Positions 43,661-53,171 are shown, numbered from the stretch's first letter. The stretch: DNA of 64,000 bases from Erysipelothrix sp. HDW6C (GCF_011299615.1 NZ_CP049861.1:992001-1056000); one strand, 5' to 3'. Notes: generated by a model not told the origin, from the letters alone. Numbers and translations are program-made.

Positions 43661-45037
43661 ATGAAAAATTGGCTTAATCAGTATTTTGGTATTGAGGCTG
43701 CAAATTCAACGATTAAACGTGAGTTTACAGGGGGACTGACTGCGTTTCTTTCGATGTCGTATGTGATTTTTGTAAATCCAATTGTATTAGGAAGAGCGGG
43801 AATGCCTGAAGACGCCGTCTTTATGGCAACAATTCTTTCATCAGCAATCGGTATGTTAATTATGGGGTTTTATGCAAAGTTTCCAATGGGTGTTGCGCCT
43901 TGCATGTCAATGAATGCTTTCTTTGCATTTTCGGTTGTTATTGGTATGGGGATGCCATGGCAAACAGCCCTTGCATCAGTTTTGGTTGCTGCAATTTTAT
44001 TTTTAATCCTATCGCTATCAGGATTTAGAGAGAAACTAACGCTAGCCATACCACAGACAATCAAACAAGCTGGAAATGTTGGTTTGGGAATATTCATAGC
44101 ATTCGTAAGTTTTAAGAATTCAGGAATCATTGTTCCTGATGAGAGTATGTTTATCGCCTTTGGGGGATTTAAAGATCCAAACGTCATTATTGCGATTGTT
44201 GGAATCGTAACGGCTGCTTTTTTCTTAATTCGCAGAAACCGCTATGCTGTGTTCTTCGGAATGCTTGGAGCGGCTGTTTGCGGCTTGGGATTGCGCTTTA
44301 TGGCAGATGCCGGAATATTGGTCATGGGCGCTGAAACTCTCGCTAGTTTGCCGCAATTGCCCGCTGGAAGCCCAGTGATAATTCCGACCGTTCCATTTCA
44401 ATCCATGTTGGATCATACCTTTCTTGTTGCAATAAAAGAAATTCCCAACCTTTTCAATCCACAAGGGATAATGGTGGTTCTTATCTTTTTATTTCTTGAC
44501 TTCTTTGGAGCCTCGACAACATTGTCAGCAGCTGCATCACAAATTGATGATGTTCCCGCAGAGTCATTTGAAAACAATAAGAAGGTCTACATTGCGGATG
44601 CTATAGGTGTAGGAATTGGTGGAATTCTCGGAACATCCAGCTTGGCACCTTATATTGAATCTGTCTCAGGAATTCTTGCTGGAGCGCGTACGGGTTTAAT
44701 GAGTGTTGTCACAGCAGGTTTCTTCTTGCTTGCAGCATTCTTTTATCCAACACTCTCTTTGATAACATCGGCCGTAACAACACCAGCAATGGTTCTTATC
44801 GGAATCTTCATGATGCAAAATGTTACCAACATTAATTGGCGTGGTGGTTTCGAGGAAGTAATCCCAGCGTTTATCACAATTATCATGATGCCCCTAAGTG
44901 GATCTGTTGCGCTTGGGTTAACACTGGGTTTTGTCAGTTATGAACTATGCATGATCTTTGCGGGGCGTGGCAAGGAATTGGGACCGGTTATGCATTTTAT
45001 TGCTCTCATTTCAATTGCATATATGGTAACATTGTAA
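43661..45037 (+). CDS. Guanine/hypoxanthine permease, NCS2/AzgA family (PbuG-like)
   Basis: The 458-residue permease starts MKNWLNQYFGIEAANSTIKREFTGGLTAFLSMSYVIFVNPIVLGRAGMP, typical of the AzgA/PbuG branch, with 12-14 spans and conserved FYAKFPMGVAPCMSMNAFFAF and VLIFLFLDFFGASTTL. SD AAAGGAGGA precedes ATG 43661; the frame upstream to 43583 covers the riboswitch terminator and is not coding. A guanine riboswitch controls it, so uptake of guanine or hypoxanthine is likely, and xpt follows. Confidence 0.93.
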   Translation: MKNWLNQYFGIEAANSTIKREFTGGLTAFLSMSYVIFVNPIVLGRAGMPEDAVFMATILSSAIGMLIMGFYAKFPMGVAPCMSMNAFFAFSVVIGMGMPWQTALASVLVAAILFLILSLSGFREKLTLAIPQTIKQAGNVGLGIFIAFVSFKNSGIIVPDESMFIAFGGFKDPNVIIAIVGIVTAAFFLIRRNRYAVFFGMLGAAVCGLGLRFMADAGILVMGAETLASLPQLPAGSPVIIPTVPFQSMLDHTFLVAIKEIPNLFNPQGIMVVLIFLFLDFFGASTTLSAAASQIDDVPAESFENNKKVYIADAIGVGIGGILGTSSLAPYIESVSGILAGARTGLMSVVTAGFFLLAAFFYPTLSLITSAVTTPAMVLIGIFMMQNVTNINWRGGFEEVIPAFITIIMMPLSGSVALGLTLGFVSYELCMIFAGRGKELGPVMHFIALISIAYMVTL

Positions 45038-45059
45038 TAATACTTAGGAGGAAAGAACC

Positions 45060-45632
45060 ATGGATCTATTAAAAACAAAAATTCAAAGCGAAGGAATCGC
45101 ACGTACAACCGAGATATTGGATGTTAGCACATTTTTCAACGCAGGTGTTGATGCAGTGTTAATGGATGCAATTGGGAAAGACTTTGCCGAAAAATTCAAA
45201 AATGAGGACTTTGATGTTTTCGCAACCGTAGAGAGTTCGGGAATTGCACCGGCTGTGTTTGCAAGCTTGTATGCGGATAAACCACTTGTAATCATAAAAA
45301 AGAATGATAAGGAACTCGATTCGGAAGTCTATGTACAGCAGGCATCATTTTCATTCACAAAGAATAACCACTATTACCTAACAAGTCGTAAATTTTTACT
45401 TGAAGGGAAACGTGTAATTTTGATTGATGACTTTCTCGCTCAGGGAAGTGTTGTAACAAATGTCGAAGCATTACTCCACAAAGTGAATGCCGACTTGGTA
45501 GCAATTGGAATTTGCATCTCAAAGAATTATCAACCGGGCTATCAAACATTGATTGATGCGGGACGAAATTTGTACTGCCAAGTTCAGTTGGCGTCCCTTG
45601 ACCCCGAAACGAATTCAATAATTTTTGCATAG
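45060..45632 (+). CDS. xpt: Xanthine phosphoribosyltransferase
   Basis: The 190-residue enzyme has the PRPP-binding motif RVILIDDFLAQGSVVTN (about 119-135) and matches Firmicutes Xpt in length and N-terminus (MDLLKTKIQSEGIARTTEILDVSTFFNAGVDAVLM). It converts imported xanthine (and guanine) with PRPP to the nucleotide. It shares the riboswitch-controlled transcript with the permease 22 bases upstream. SD TAGGAGGA. Confidence 0.95.
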   Translation: MDLLKTKIQSEGIARTTEILDVSTFFNAGVDAVLMDAIGKDFAEKFKNEDFDVFATVESSGIAPAVFASLYADKPLVIIKKNDKELDSEVYVQQASFSFTKNNHYYLTSRKFLLEGKRVILIDDFLAQGSVVTNVEALLHKVNADLVAIGICISKNYQPGYQTLIDAGRNLYCQVQLASLDPETNSIIFA

Positions 45633-45695
45633 TTTCATGTTTCAATCATGCAATTCATCGCATTTTGCGGTATTATAATATTACGAGGTGGAACT

Positions 45696-46295
45696 ATGAC
45701 AAGAATATTAAGAATTGAAGGCCGTGGCCAAGTTAAAGCAAAACCAGATATGATGCGTTTCCATTATGAATTGGTACAAGATGCACCATCATATGGTGAG
45801 TCGTATGATAATCTTACGGCGCAATACAAGCAAATTGTTGCCGCATTCAAGAAAGTCGAATTTAATACCGTTTTGATTCAAACATCATCGATAGATGTTT
45901 CAATCATGCATGAGACAAAAGAGACACCAAAAGTGTTCCGTTCATCGCAACGCTTAATTTTCGAGGATAAAATTAACTTTGATAAGATGTCAAAACTCTT
46001 AGACGTGCTACGTTCCAACGATGATTTTAATTTCTCGCTTTCGTATTTTGTAAAAGATTCTTCACGCTACGATAATGATGCGCTTATTCTCGCGATTAAT
46101 GATGCCAACGATCGTGCAAAACTGATTGCTGAGACGGCTGGAATTAAGTTGAACGGTATTCAAAGTATTGAGTATGGATCTATGGGTGGTGGCGGTCCTG
46201 TAATGTACCGATCCATGGCGGATACAGCTGTCGGCATGAATGCCTCTGATATCATTATTAGTAAAGATATTTCAATTACATGGGACATTAAATAG
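45696..46295 (+). CDS. SIMPL-domain protein, function unknown
   Basis: A 199-residue protein of the SIMPL (DUF541) family: ILRIEGRGQVKAKPDMMRFHYELVQDAPSYGESYDNLTAQYKQIVAAFKKV at the N-terminus, then LIQTSSIDVSIM and DANDRAKLIAETAGIKLNGIQSIEYGS. Unlike many family members it has no signal peptide, so it is likely cytoplasmic. The start at 45696 follows SD CGAGGTGGA; the upstream extension to 45648 contains that SD and a -10-like TATAAT. No role can be assigned. Confidence 0.8.
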   Translation: MTRILRIEGRGQVKAKPDMMRFHYELVQDAPSYGESYDNLTAQYKQIVAAFKKVEFNTVLIQTSSIDVSIMHETKETPKVFRSSQRLIFEDKINFDKMSKLLDVLRSNDDFNFSLSYFVKDSSRYDNDALILAINDANDRAKLIAETAGIKLNGIQSIEYGSMGGGGPVMYRSMADTAVGMNASDIIISKDISITWDIK

Positions 46296-46296
46296 G

Positions 46297-46324
46297 AAAC
46301 TCCATAATTATGGAGTTTTTTCTT
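46297..46324 (+). terminator. Intrinsic terminator after the SIMPL gene
   Basis: AAACTCCATA/TATGGAGTTT, a nearly continuous palindrome (46297-46318), followed by Ts. Confidence 0.9.
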
Positions 46325-46371
46325 CGTTCCGCTTCATTGCGTGTTAAAATAGAGACAATGGAGGATTCATA

Positions 46372-47043
46372 ATGGCTAAGCAAAATTACAAATCTGTTTT
46401 TGATATTATTGGGCCGGTAATGGCAGGCCCGAGCAGTTCCCATACTGCAGGAGCAGCGCGTATTGGTAAAATCGCTCGGAACATCTTTTCAGCAACACCG
46501 GAAAGTGCGAATGTCTATTTGTATGAGTCTTTTGCAGATACATATCGTGGGCATGGGACGGATGTCGCTTTGGCAGCTGGATTGATGGGAATGGAACCCG
46601 ACGATGACCGCTTGCACGAGTCCTTGCTTATTGCACAAGAAATTGGGTTTGATATTCGCTTTATCCCATTAGCAGAGAAAGTTGACCATCCCAATACTGC
46701 GAAAATTGTCATGCGATCGGGTGATCGTAAGATGAGTGTTGTCGGTGTTTCAATCGGGGGTGGCAACATAAAGGTTGTAGCAATTAATGATATCGCTGTA
46801 GATATTGATGGTGGCACACCAACCATTCTCATCTTCCATATTGATTGTCCGGGTATGATTGCTAACGTTGCCCGTGTACTTAGTGATCTTCACATTAATA
46901 TTGGTTCCATGAAAGTTGATCGTGAAGAAAAGGGAAAGCGTGCGTATATGGTCATTGAACTGGATCAAGACGAACTTCACACATCCTTGCAATCGCTTCG
47001 AGAACTCGATAATATCCTCGAAGTGCTTTATATAAGAAAGTAG
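46372..47043 (+). CDS. sdaAB: L-serine dehydratase, iron-sulfur-dependent, beta subunit
   Basis: The 223-residue protein has the serine dehydratase beta domain (SVFDIIGPVMAGPSSSHTAGAARIGKIAR, RGHGTDVALAAGLMGMEPDDDRL) and a C-terminal ACT domain (about 148-220, PTILIFHIDCPGMIANVARVLSDLHINIGSMKVDRE). With the alpha subunit it deaminates L-serine to pyruvate and ammonia, feeding pyruvate fermentation. SD TGGAGGA. The alpha subunit gene follows after 7 bases but is frameshifted. Confidence 0.95.
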   Translation: MAKQNYKSVFDIIGPVMAGPSSSHTAGAARIGKIARNIFSATPESANVYLYESFADTYRGHGTDVALAAGLMGMEPDDDRLHESLLIAQEIGFDIRFIPLAEKVDHPNTAKIVMRSGDRKMSVVGVSIGGGNIKVVAINDIAVDIDGGTPTILIFHIDCPGMIANVARVLSDLHINIGSMKVDREEKGKRAYMVIELDQDELHTSLQSLRELDNILEVLYIRK

Positions 47044-47050
47044 GTGCAGC

Positions 47051-47943
47051 ATGTTTAAATCAATTGAAGACTTGGTGCAACAATCCGAGTCCGTAGGAAG
47101 TATTGCGGAAGCTGTTATTCGAGCTGAAATAGAACAAAGTGGTTTGGATCGTGAAACGATATGGAATCATATGTCTCGACAACTGGAAGTTATGAAGCGA
47201 ACTGTTGAACGCGGTGTCGCTGGTGTCAAATCAAAAACTGGATTAACAGGTGGCGATGCCCCAAAAATTAGAGAATATTTAATGGAACATGAAAGTATTT
47301 GTGGATCCACAGTGATGACTGCTGTTCAAAATGCCATTGCTACCAATGAAGTGAATGCGGCGATGGGCTTAATTTGCGCAACACCCACAGCGGGAAGTGC
47401 AGGTGTTGCACCAGGTGTTCTTGTTGCACTAATTGAACGCTATAATCTTACAGAAACACAACAAGTTAATTTTCTTTTCGTCGCTGGAGGGTTTGGTTTG
47501 GTTGTTGCAAATAATGCATCAATTGCAGGTGCAACAGGTGGGTGCCAAGCTGAGATTGGCAGTGCGTCCGCAATGGCGAGCGCAGCAACTGTCGAAATCC
47601 TTGGGGCTCACCAACCATGGCTTCTCATGCCTTTGCAATGACCATTAAGAATATGCTGGGTTTAATTTGTGATCCCGTGGCGGGTCTTGTTGAAGTTCCT
47701 TGTGTGAAACGCAATGCACTCGGTGCATCACAGGCCTTAGTGTCGGCAGATATGGCCTTGGCTGGGATTCAAAGCATTATACCTCCTGATGAGGTTGTGG
47801 CGACCATGTATAAAGTTGGGAAAGAACTGCCTTCTAAATTTCGCGAAACAGGCGAGGGTGGACTTGCGGATACCCCAACCGGTCGGCGCTATGAAAAAGA
47901 GATATTTGGAGAACGAACAAAGGGAACGACTCAAAGTGAGTAA
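47051..47943 (+). pseudogene. sdaAA: L-serine dehydratase alpha subunit, interrupted by a one-base frameshift
   Basis: The first frame (47051-47641) gives FKSIEDLVQQSESVGS... with GLTGGDAPKI, ICGSTVMTAVQNAIATNEVNAAMGLICATPTAGSAGVAPG and GGCQAEIGSASAMASAATVEILG. It then goes out of frame to a stop. The rest of the family sequence (MASHAFAMTIKNMLGLICDPVAGLVEVPCVKRNALGAS..., to 47943) is intact in another frame. The break is at a run of four Gs (47603-47606). A fifth G would restore VEILGGSPTMASHAFAM and a normal protein of about 297 residues. It could be a sequencing error, a real null mutation or slippage. Conserved cysteines lie on both sides of the break. Confidence 0.9.
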
Positions 47944-47956
47944 TTCCCTTTTTATT
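47919..47956. terminator. Terminator between sdaAA and the convergent ABC operon
   Basis: AAAGGGAA and TTCCCTTT (47919-47926, 47944-47951) with an inner ACTC/GAGT pairing, followed by TTATT. The stem overlaps the 3' ends of both convergent genes. Confidence 0.85.
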
Positions 47957-49559
47957 CGCGCAATTTGAATGTTTTATGGCTTATCAAGCGCACGATAAGT
48001 GTAGATACTCCAATAAACATGAGGGCGAAGATGATAATAATAGTGTGGATATTTGCAATTGATCGTAAGATGGATTGATTGTAAGCAAGCATGACAACGG
48101 CAATGTTTGCGAGTGTATACGGAAGACTCTTAATTTCCATATTACGATTGAATGGTTGCAGCACATAGTAGAGGAATAAATGATAGGTGGAGAAGAAAAT
48201 TGATAAAGCTATAAAATCGAAAGCAGTTATAATAACGGTACTATTGAGTTCGAGATATCCCAAACTTCCCCAAAGTGTGAACCACACTAATGCAAGTGCT
48301 ACCGGGATAAAGTTGATGGCTACAAGATTTCGTAATCGCACAAGGTACTGCTTCCAAATTGTTTCTCTGCGACGGTAAAATGCATAGTGAAGCAGGCTGT
48401 AATCAGAATTCAGATAAAATGCACGCGTGATTCGCTGTGATGAATTTATTGCATAAGTAAAAAACACGAGGAATCCGAGGGAATCAAGCGTAATTGCATT
48501 CAATCCTGATATGAGAACAGTATAGAAATCGGGTTGGAATCTTTGACAATAGATCAATATGAGTGTTGTCAAGCTCCCAATTGCCATGATTGCGGCTCCA
48601 ATGTTGCGAATGGGTTTGTACCATATACGTCGGTGTCGGGCAAAGAATAATGAATTGAGCAGGCGATAACCAGAATACTTTGAAACGGTGGCAAGTGATG
48701 CATCTTTCGAAGCTAAGTCATCAATTCGAAGTTCCTGTTTTGTTAATTCCAACATTTGCTGTGAAGCATCGGTGCTTAAATTCATTGTAGTGCGAATGTA
48801 CATGTTGACGGCATGAAAATCATTGAAATCTTGTGTGATGCGATATGCATACAATGCGAGAGATAACATTATTGCAAGAAGGGGTAGTAATATCCAAACA
48901 GGGATAAACGGCGAAAATGCAAATAAAACGCCGAAAGAAGCGTAGGCGATTGAAAGTAGAATGCGACTACGAATGCGTAATTGTCGCTCGTATCGCGTGA
49001 AAACAATCGTATTGACTGCTTCAGCAAGTATAAAATTGACGACTGGAAAACTCAGGCTAACGAGTAAATAAGGGTAATACTGTGGTTGATGGGATAGAAT
49101 ACTGAACAAGAATATCGATAAAATGATGCCATAAAGCAAGCGGTCAAGAATTCGTTGACGGTACTGGTGATGATAATAAGTTTTAGCATCCAATTTAAAT
49201 AATGAAATGAGCAGCCACTTTGTTTTGTTATCTTCAAATAATAAGGTATCTTCAGTACCCAAAAGATTGAGTGTAATTGCAACACCAAGTACAAAATGGA
49301 CATTGTTGATATCAAAGTTAAAAGTTCTGAAAAGCATCCCAGATAGCAGGATGATCCCCAAAGCCATAAGTACTTTTCCAAGTATTTTCTTAATACCCAC
49401 TATAATCCGTAATACAATGCGGTAGATGTTTTTCAGGTCATCATTATAATATGCATTTTCAGAGATTTTAGATCCTATAAATGGCAATTTACGAAGAAAG
49501 TAAAGAATTTGATTGACACGTATCGCGCTTTGGATTTGTTCGATGGATTTACTTCTCAT
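47952..49559 (-). CDS. Large membrane protein, probable ABC exporter permease
   Basis: About 535 residues with some 12 hydrophobic segments (for example VLMALGIILLSGMLFRTF, GIILSIFLFSILSH, FIPVALALVWFTLWGSLGYLEL, TIIIIFALMFIGVSTLIVRLI) and a basic soluble N-terminus. Cytoplasmic loops are rich in Arg/Lys. It has no motif I recognise with certainty, but overlap with the ATPase gene upstream makes it the membrane half of an ABC exporter. ATG 49565 and 49559 are both in frame; 49559 has better spacing to AAGAGA. The cargo is unknown. Confidence 0.72.
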   Translation of the reverse strand: MRSKSIEQIQSAIRVNQILYFLRKLPFIGSKISENAYYNDDLKNIYRIVLRIIVGIKKILGKVLMALGIILLSGMLFRTFNFDINNVHFVLGVAITLNLLGTEDTLLFEDNKTKWLLISLFKLDAKTYYHHQYRQRILDRLLYGIILSIFLFSILSHQPQYYPYLLVSLSFPVVNFILAEAVNTIVFTRYERQLRIRSRILLSIAYASFGVLFAFSPFIPVWILLPLLAIMLSLALYAYRITQDFNDFHAVNMYIRTTMNLSTDASQQMLELTKQELRIDDLASKDASLATVSKYSGYRLLNSLFFARHRRIWYKPIRNIGAAIMAIGSLTTLILIYCQRFQPDFYTVLISGLNAITLDSLGFLVFFTYAINSSQRITRAFYLNSDYSLLHYAFYRRRETIWKQYLVRLRNLVAINFIPVALALVWFTLWGSLGYLELNSTVIITAFDFIALSIFFSTYHLFLYYVLQPFNRNMEIKSLPYTLANIAVVMLAYNQSILRSIANIHTIIIIFALMFIGVSTLIVRLISHKTFKLRE

Positions 49560-50247
49560 GATCATCTCTTAAGATTTCAAGAATCTCTGCCTCAAAGTCG
49601 GGGTGGTGAAGACGTTCATTGCTCAATGCTTGAATTTCTCCATGTTGTAAGACAACAACTTCGTCACAAATATCACGCGCGATCTGAAGAATATGAGTGG
49701 AAAGAATCATAATGCAGTCATTTTTGATGTCCATCAAGAGATTCTTCATTTCTAATGAGGCAACTAAATCAAACGAAGTAAGGGGTTCGTCAAGGAAAAG
49801 AACAGTAGGTTTCAAGATTAAAATGCAAATCATCTGAAGTTTATTTCGCATGCCATGAGAATAGTCTTTAATTAGTTTATAGCGGTCTTCTTGATTGAAT
49901 TGAATTTGATCAAAATAAGTATTGATGTCTTTACGATCAAGTCCTTTATCCTTATGGATATCAACGAAGAAATTTAAAAATTCATAGCCAGTTAAAAATT
50001 CAGGAAGCATGGGCATGGCATAGACATACCCAAAATCTTGATCAGATACGGGTCCGGTCTCATCAAAATAAACACGACCTGAATCACTGCTCATTTCTTG
50101 GCTTACACAGTTAAAAAAAGTTGTTTTACCACTCCCGTTTCGGCCTAAGAGTGCATAGATTTTCCCGCGTTCAAAGGTTGCGTTGACATTACGTAGTACA
50201 TGTTTTGTGTCAAAACTTTTATTCAAGTTCTCAATAATGAGTTTCAT
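49549..50247 (-). CDS. ABC transporter ATP-binding protein
   Basis: The 232-residue ATPase has Walker A GRNGSGKTTFFN, signature variant YSHGMRNKLQMICILI, Walker B VLFLDEPLTSFD and H-loop STHILQIA. The signature HGMRNK in place of LSGGQ is typical of CcmA-like ATPases with large membrane partners. The frame opens at 50280, but CCGGAGGA stands just before ATG 50247 (MKLIIENLNKSFD), which is the start. Its 3' end overlaps the permease gene. Confidence 0.9.
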   Translation of the reverse strand: MKLIIENLNKSFDTKHVLRNVNATFERGKIYALLGRNGSGKTTFFNCVSQEMSSDSGRVYFDETGPVSDQDFGYVYAMPMLPEFLTGYEFLNFFVDIHKDKGLDRKDINTYFDQIQFNQEDRYKLIKDYSHGMRNKLQMICILILKPTVLFLDEPLTSFDLVASLEMKNLLMDIKNDCIMILSTHILQIARDICDEVVVLQHGEIQALSNERLHHPDFEAEILEILRDDHEK

Positions 50248-50416
50248 GAGTTCCTCCGGTGTGTTGTATATATAAGGCAATAATACAATAATCTTTGGTG
50301 GAAATCAAATGGTGATGCTGTGAATTGGGTCTTATGTCATTGAGAGCACGTTTTGAGACATTCAAAAGGTACGAGGGTGGGACTATGGTAATCTTATGGA
50401 AAGAAGGTATTTATCT

Positions 50417-50884
50417 ATGAAACATATTGAACATTATCCCTATCCATACACACCACTCTTAAAGCAAAATGCGGCACCCCATGAACTATTTGAAGGGTTA
50501 TTTATTGAAGTTCGCACCATCGAACGGTATGAAAAATACGGAATGCTTCTGGCATCGGAAACAGAGGATATCTTGGTTGTGAAACTTGGATTTACGAACA
50601 TACACAAAAGAAGCCATGGCGTGGGAAGTTTATTCACGTCAGTGCTTCTTGGTGATACAATTTGTCCGCTGGAATCGGTTGTCGATACGCGCGAGAACTT
50701 GTCAGCATTTGAGGTCATTACCCCTGCGAGTTGTTGCGAAAAGTGCTTAGTAGTTCGTGTTAATCGCGGTCCGATTCCTCAGCACGCTCTGCGGATTCGT
50801 TTTTATGATTTGTTGCATCAGCATCTTGCGATTGTTTCCCTTGATTCCTCTGCATCTCCTCAAGAATATCTTGGCGAAAGATAA
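50417..50884 (+). CDS. Unrecognised cytoplasmic protein
   Basis: A 155-residue ORF from ATG 50417 (SD AGAAGG) encoding MKHIEHYPYPYTPLLKQNAAPHELFEGLFIEVRTIERYEKYGMLLASETEDILVVKLGF... It has no signal peptide or membrane span. Two adjacent cysteines (ASCCEKC, about residue 108-112) might bind a metal. I recognise no family. Its last 125 bases overlap the 3' end of the convergent licD-like gene, so the C-terminal part may be fortuitous or the two genes may truly overlap. Confidence 0.5.
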   Translation: MKHIEHYPYPYTPLLKQNAAPHELFEGLFIEVRTIERYEKYGMLLASETEDILVVKLGFTNIHKRSHGVGSLFTSVLLGDTICPLESVVDTRENLSAFEVITPASCCEKCLVVRVNRGPIPQHALRIRFYDLLHQHLAIVSLDSSASPQEYLGER

Positions 50885-51710
50885 GTTCAACAACACCATG
50901 GTGGGGTGTTTGCTCCGCTTTGGGTGGATAGCTTAAGTAATCTCCATACGTATTCAGTAACATGGCTTCATAGTTTTGAGGTACAGGAAAATAACTCCCT
51001 TCAAAAGGAAATAGTGTCGCACTATTATGCTCTTGGATGGTCCTTCGGTAATCTGTATATTTTGGAAAACCTTGCGTCATATGCGTAACAGAATCGCTAT
51101 CTGTATAGCCTTGGTTATAACGTGTCATGATGTCTGTTTGTTTTCGATTGAGGTATTGCATGGAGCGAAGGCTCTGGGGATGGGTGACTAATGTTCGCAT
51201 GAATTCAGAAAAACTATTCGTTCGTAAATAGGAAACACGATGAAGTTTTGTTTGTTGTAAAGTGTATATTTTTTCTTGGTGCCGATCACGCTCTTCTTTT
51301 TGCGATGGAATAACATCGTAAGGGAATACATCAATAAAAATACCATGGTGTACATCCATGTGTTTCCATTCCTCTTGTAAAGCCAATGATCCATTGAGCC
51401 TAATACGTGTGAATGCATGTACGAATTCAGGGTCGCTTTCAAAACTTTGAACGAAAATATTGGGATGATTCCATGATTTAGCATATTCGAGAAACGCATC
51501 ATAATCCCAGCGGAGCATCGCAATATCGATATCATCATCCCAGGGAATAAAACCTTGATGGCGTATGGCTCCGATTATGGAACCAAAGTCGAGTGTAAAA
51601 TGTAGCGTATGTTTTTTGCAGAATGCTTTAAATTCAGTAAGTAAGTAGAATTCAGATAATTGAAGTTGGCGGAGTGTTTCAGTAGTCATTGTTTGATCAG
51701 ATACGATCAT
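50760..51710 (-). CDS. LicD-family phosphotransferase
   Basis: The protein shows the LicD nucleotidyltransferase core: FCKKHTLHFTLDFGSIIGAIRHQGFIPWDDDIDIAMLRWDYDAFLEYA with the acidic metal triad in WDDDID, GIFIDVFPYDVIP, and YFPVPQNYEAMLLNTYGDYLSYPP near the C-terminus. LicD enzymes add phosphorylcholine or other phospho-groups to teichoic acid, capsule or glycans. After the core comes a charged, low-complexity tail (about 35 residues, rich in Asp/Glu/Gln/Asn) encoded in the stretch that overlaps the convergent ORF. ATG 51710 has SD GAGAGGAG; TTG 51716 is also in frame. Confidence 0.88.
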   Translation of the reverse strand: MIVSDQTMTTETLRQLQLSEFYLLTEFKAFCKKHTLHFTLDFGSIIGAIRHQGFIPWDDDIDIAMLRWDYDAFLEYAKSWNHPNIFVQSFESDPEFVHAFTRIRLNGSLALQEEWKHMDVHHGIFIDVFPYDVIPSQKEERDRHQEKIYTLQQTKLHRVSYLRTNSFSEFMRTLVTHPQSLRSMQYLNRKQTDIMTRYNQGYTDSDSVTHMTQGFPKYTDYRRTIQEHNSATLFPFEGSYFPVPQNYEAMLLNTYGDYLSYPPKAEQTPHHGVVELIFRQDILEEMQRNQGKQSQDADATNHKNESAERAEESDRD

Positions 51711-51861
51711 AATCAAAACTCCTCTCTATTATCATGAAATCTGGAAGTGACTTCATGAGTACAGTATAGCGTGTGCGCGTGTTCACGACGTGAAATTTGG
51801 GAAGATGACAGAATTCGTCGTAAACTCTTGGTATAATCAAGTCATGAAATGGGGTGATGCC

Positions 51862-53160
51862 ATGCCAAACCGAATAATTTTTCATATTGATATCAACCAT
51901 TGCTTTGCACAAATTGAGGAAATGATGAATCCAGAGCTTCGCAAGGGTCCGATGTGTGTTGGTGGCGATGAGAAAAAAAGAAGTGGAATTGTACTTGCAC
52001 GTAATCTTAAAGCACGAGAATTCGGTATCGTCACTGCTGAGACGCTTCGCGATGCATTCCAAAAATGTCCTGCGCTTCGTGTTGTACCCCCTCAGTATGA
52101 TAAATATGTCTATTACACATCATTAGTGAAAGATATTTATCGCGAATATACGGATAAAGTTGAATCCTATGGTTTGGATGAAGCGTGGCTTGATATTACG
52201 GAATCTGCGCACCTTTTTGGGAAACCCTTTGATATTGCCTATGAAATTCAAAACCGTGTACTTGAGGAATATGGCTTAACTGTTTCTGTAGGTGTGAGTT
52301 GGAATAAGGTGTTTGCGAAATTAGGGAGTGACTTGATCAAACCATCTGGAATGACAATCATCACGCCTTATAATTTCAAGGAAATTGTTTGGCCACAACC
52401 CGTTGATTCACTCTTGTTCATTGGTCAACAAACAAAACCCAAACTTAACGCCATGGGAATTTTTTCGATTGGAGATCTTGCGCAAACCCCAATTGAGAAA
52501 CTGGAGCATCAGTTTGGTTTGAAAGGAAGTGAAATGTGGCGCTATGCAAATGGACTGGACGCGAGCGAAGTGGATGCATTTGGCCATGTTGATCCACCCA
52601 AAAGTATTAGTAACAGCACCACACCGCCTCATGATATCAATACATTACGCGAGGCAGAAATTATTCTGCAAAGGTTGTGTGAAAGTGTTGCTTCAAGGAT
52701 GCGTGACGAAAAGGTGCGGGGCTATGTTGTCACTGTATCACCTCGGGATGTGAATTTAAAAAGTTTCAGTCGGCGCAGAAAATTAGACCATCCGATAAAT
52801 CTTACGCGAGACATTTTGAATGTTGCGATGACACTACTTTCTGAGAGTTATGATTTTGATGCATTACCCCTACGAAGTATTGGGGTTAATGTCAGTAGAT
52901 TGATTGATGAAGATAAGGTTGTGGAACAGATGGGTTTATTTGAGCGTTCACAAATTGAAGATCAAAAAGAGCATACAATTGATACAACCATTGACATGCT
53001 GCGCGATAAATTTGGATTTCATACCATCAAACGTGGTTCAGCGCTCTTGAATAAAGATATTGAGAATTTTGATGCGAAACGTGCCCACAGTGTGTTTCCG
53101 GGTCGGAAAAGAATTGATAATGACGAAGAAAATTTAGACAATAAGAAAAGCCCTCGGTGA
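51862..53160 (+). CDS. dinB: Y-family DNA polymerase (Pol IV, DinB-like)
   Basis: The 432-residue polymerase has the first metal motif FHIDINHCFAQIEEM (Asp10; likely steric-gate Phe15), DEKKRSGIVLARNLKAREFG and ESYGLDEAWLDITES (Asp-Glu metal pair). It also has SVGVSWNKVFAKLGSDLIKP, a helix-hairpin-helix zone (IFSIGDLAQTPIEKLEHQFG) and a little-finger domain. QMGLF near residue 375 fits a beta-clamp-binding motif. It would copy past damaged bases with low fidelity. The frame opens at 51790, but 51862 with GGGGTGAT and the family N-terminus (PNRIIFHIDIN) is the start. No LexA box was seen. Confidence 0.93.
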   Translation: MPNRIIFHIDINHCFAQIEEMMNPELRKGPMCVGGDEKKRSGIVLARNLKAREFGIVTAETLRDAFQKCPALRVVPPQYDKYVYYTSLVKDIYREYTDKVESYGLDEAWLDITESAHLFGKPFDIAYEIQNRVLEEYGLTVSVGVSWNKVFAKLGSDLIKPSGMTIITPYNFKEIVWPQPVDSLLFIGQQTKPKLNAMGIFSIGDLAQTPIEKLEHQFGLKGSEMWRYANGLDASEVDAFGHVDPPKSISNSTTPPHDINTLREAEIILQRLCESVASRMRDEKVRGYVVTVSPRDVNLKSFSRRRKLDHPINLTRDILNVAMTLLSESYDFDALPLRSIGVNVSRLIDEDKVVEQMGLFERSQIEDQKEHTIDTTIDMLRDKFGFHTIKRGSALLNKDIENFDAKRAHSVFPGRKRIDNDEENLDNKKSPR

Positions 53161-53171
53161 GAAGGGCTTTT
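53146..53171. terminator. Bidirectional terminator between dinB and cueP
   Basis: AAAAGCCCT and AGGGCTTTT (53146-53154, 53163-53171) form the stem; it overlaps the stop codons of both convergent genes. Confidence 0.88.
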
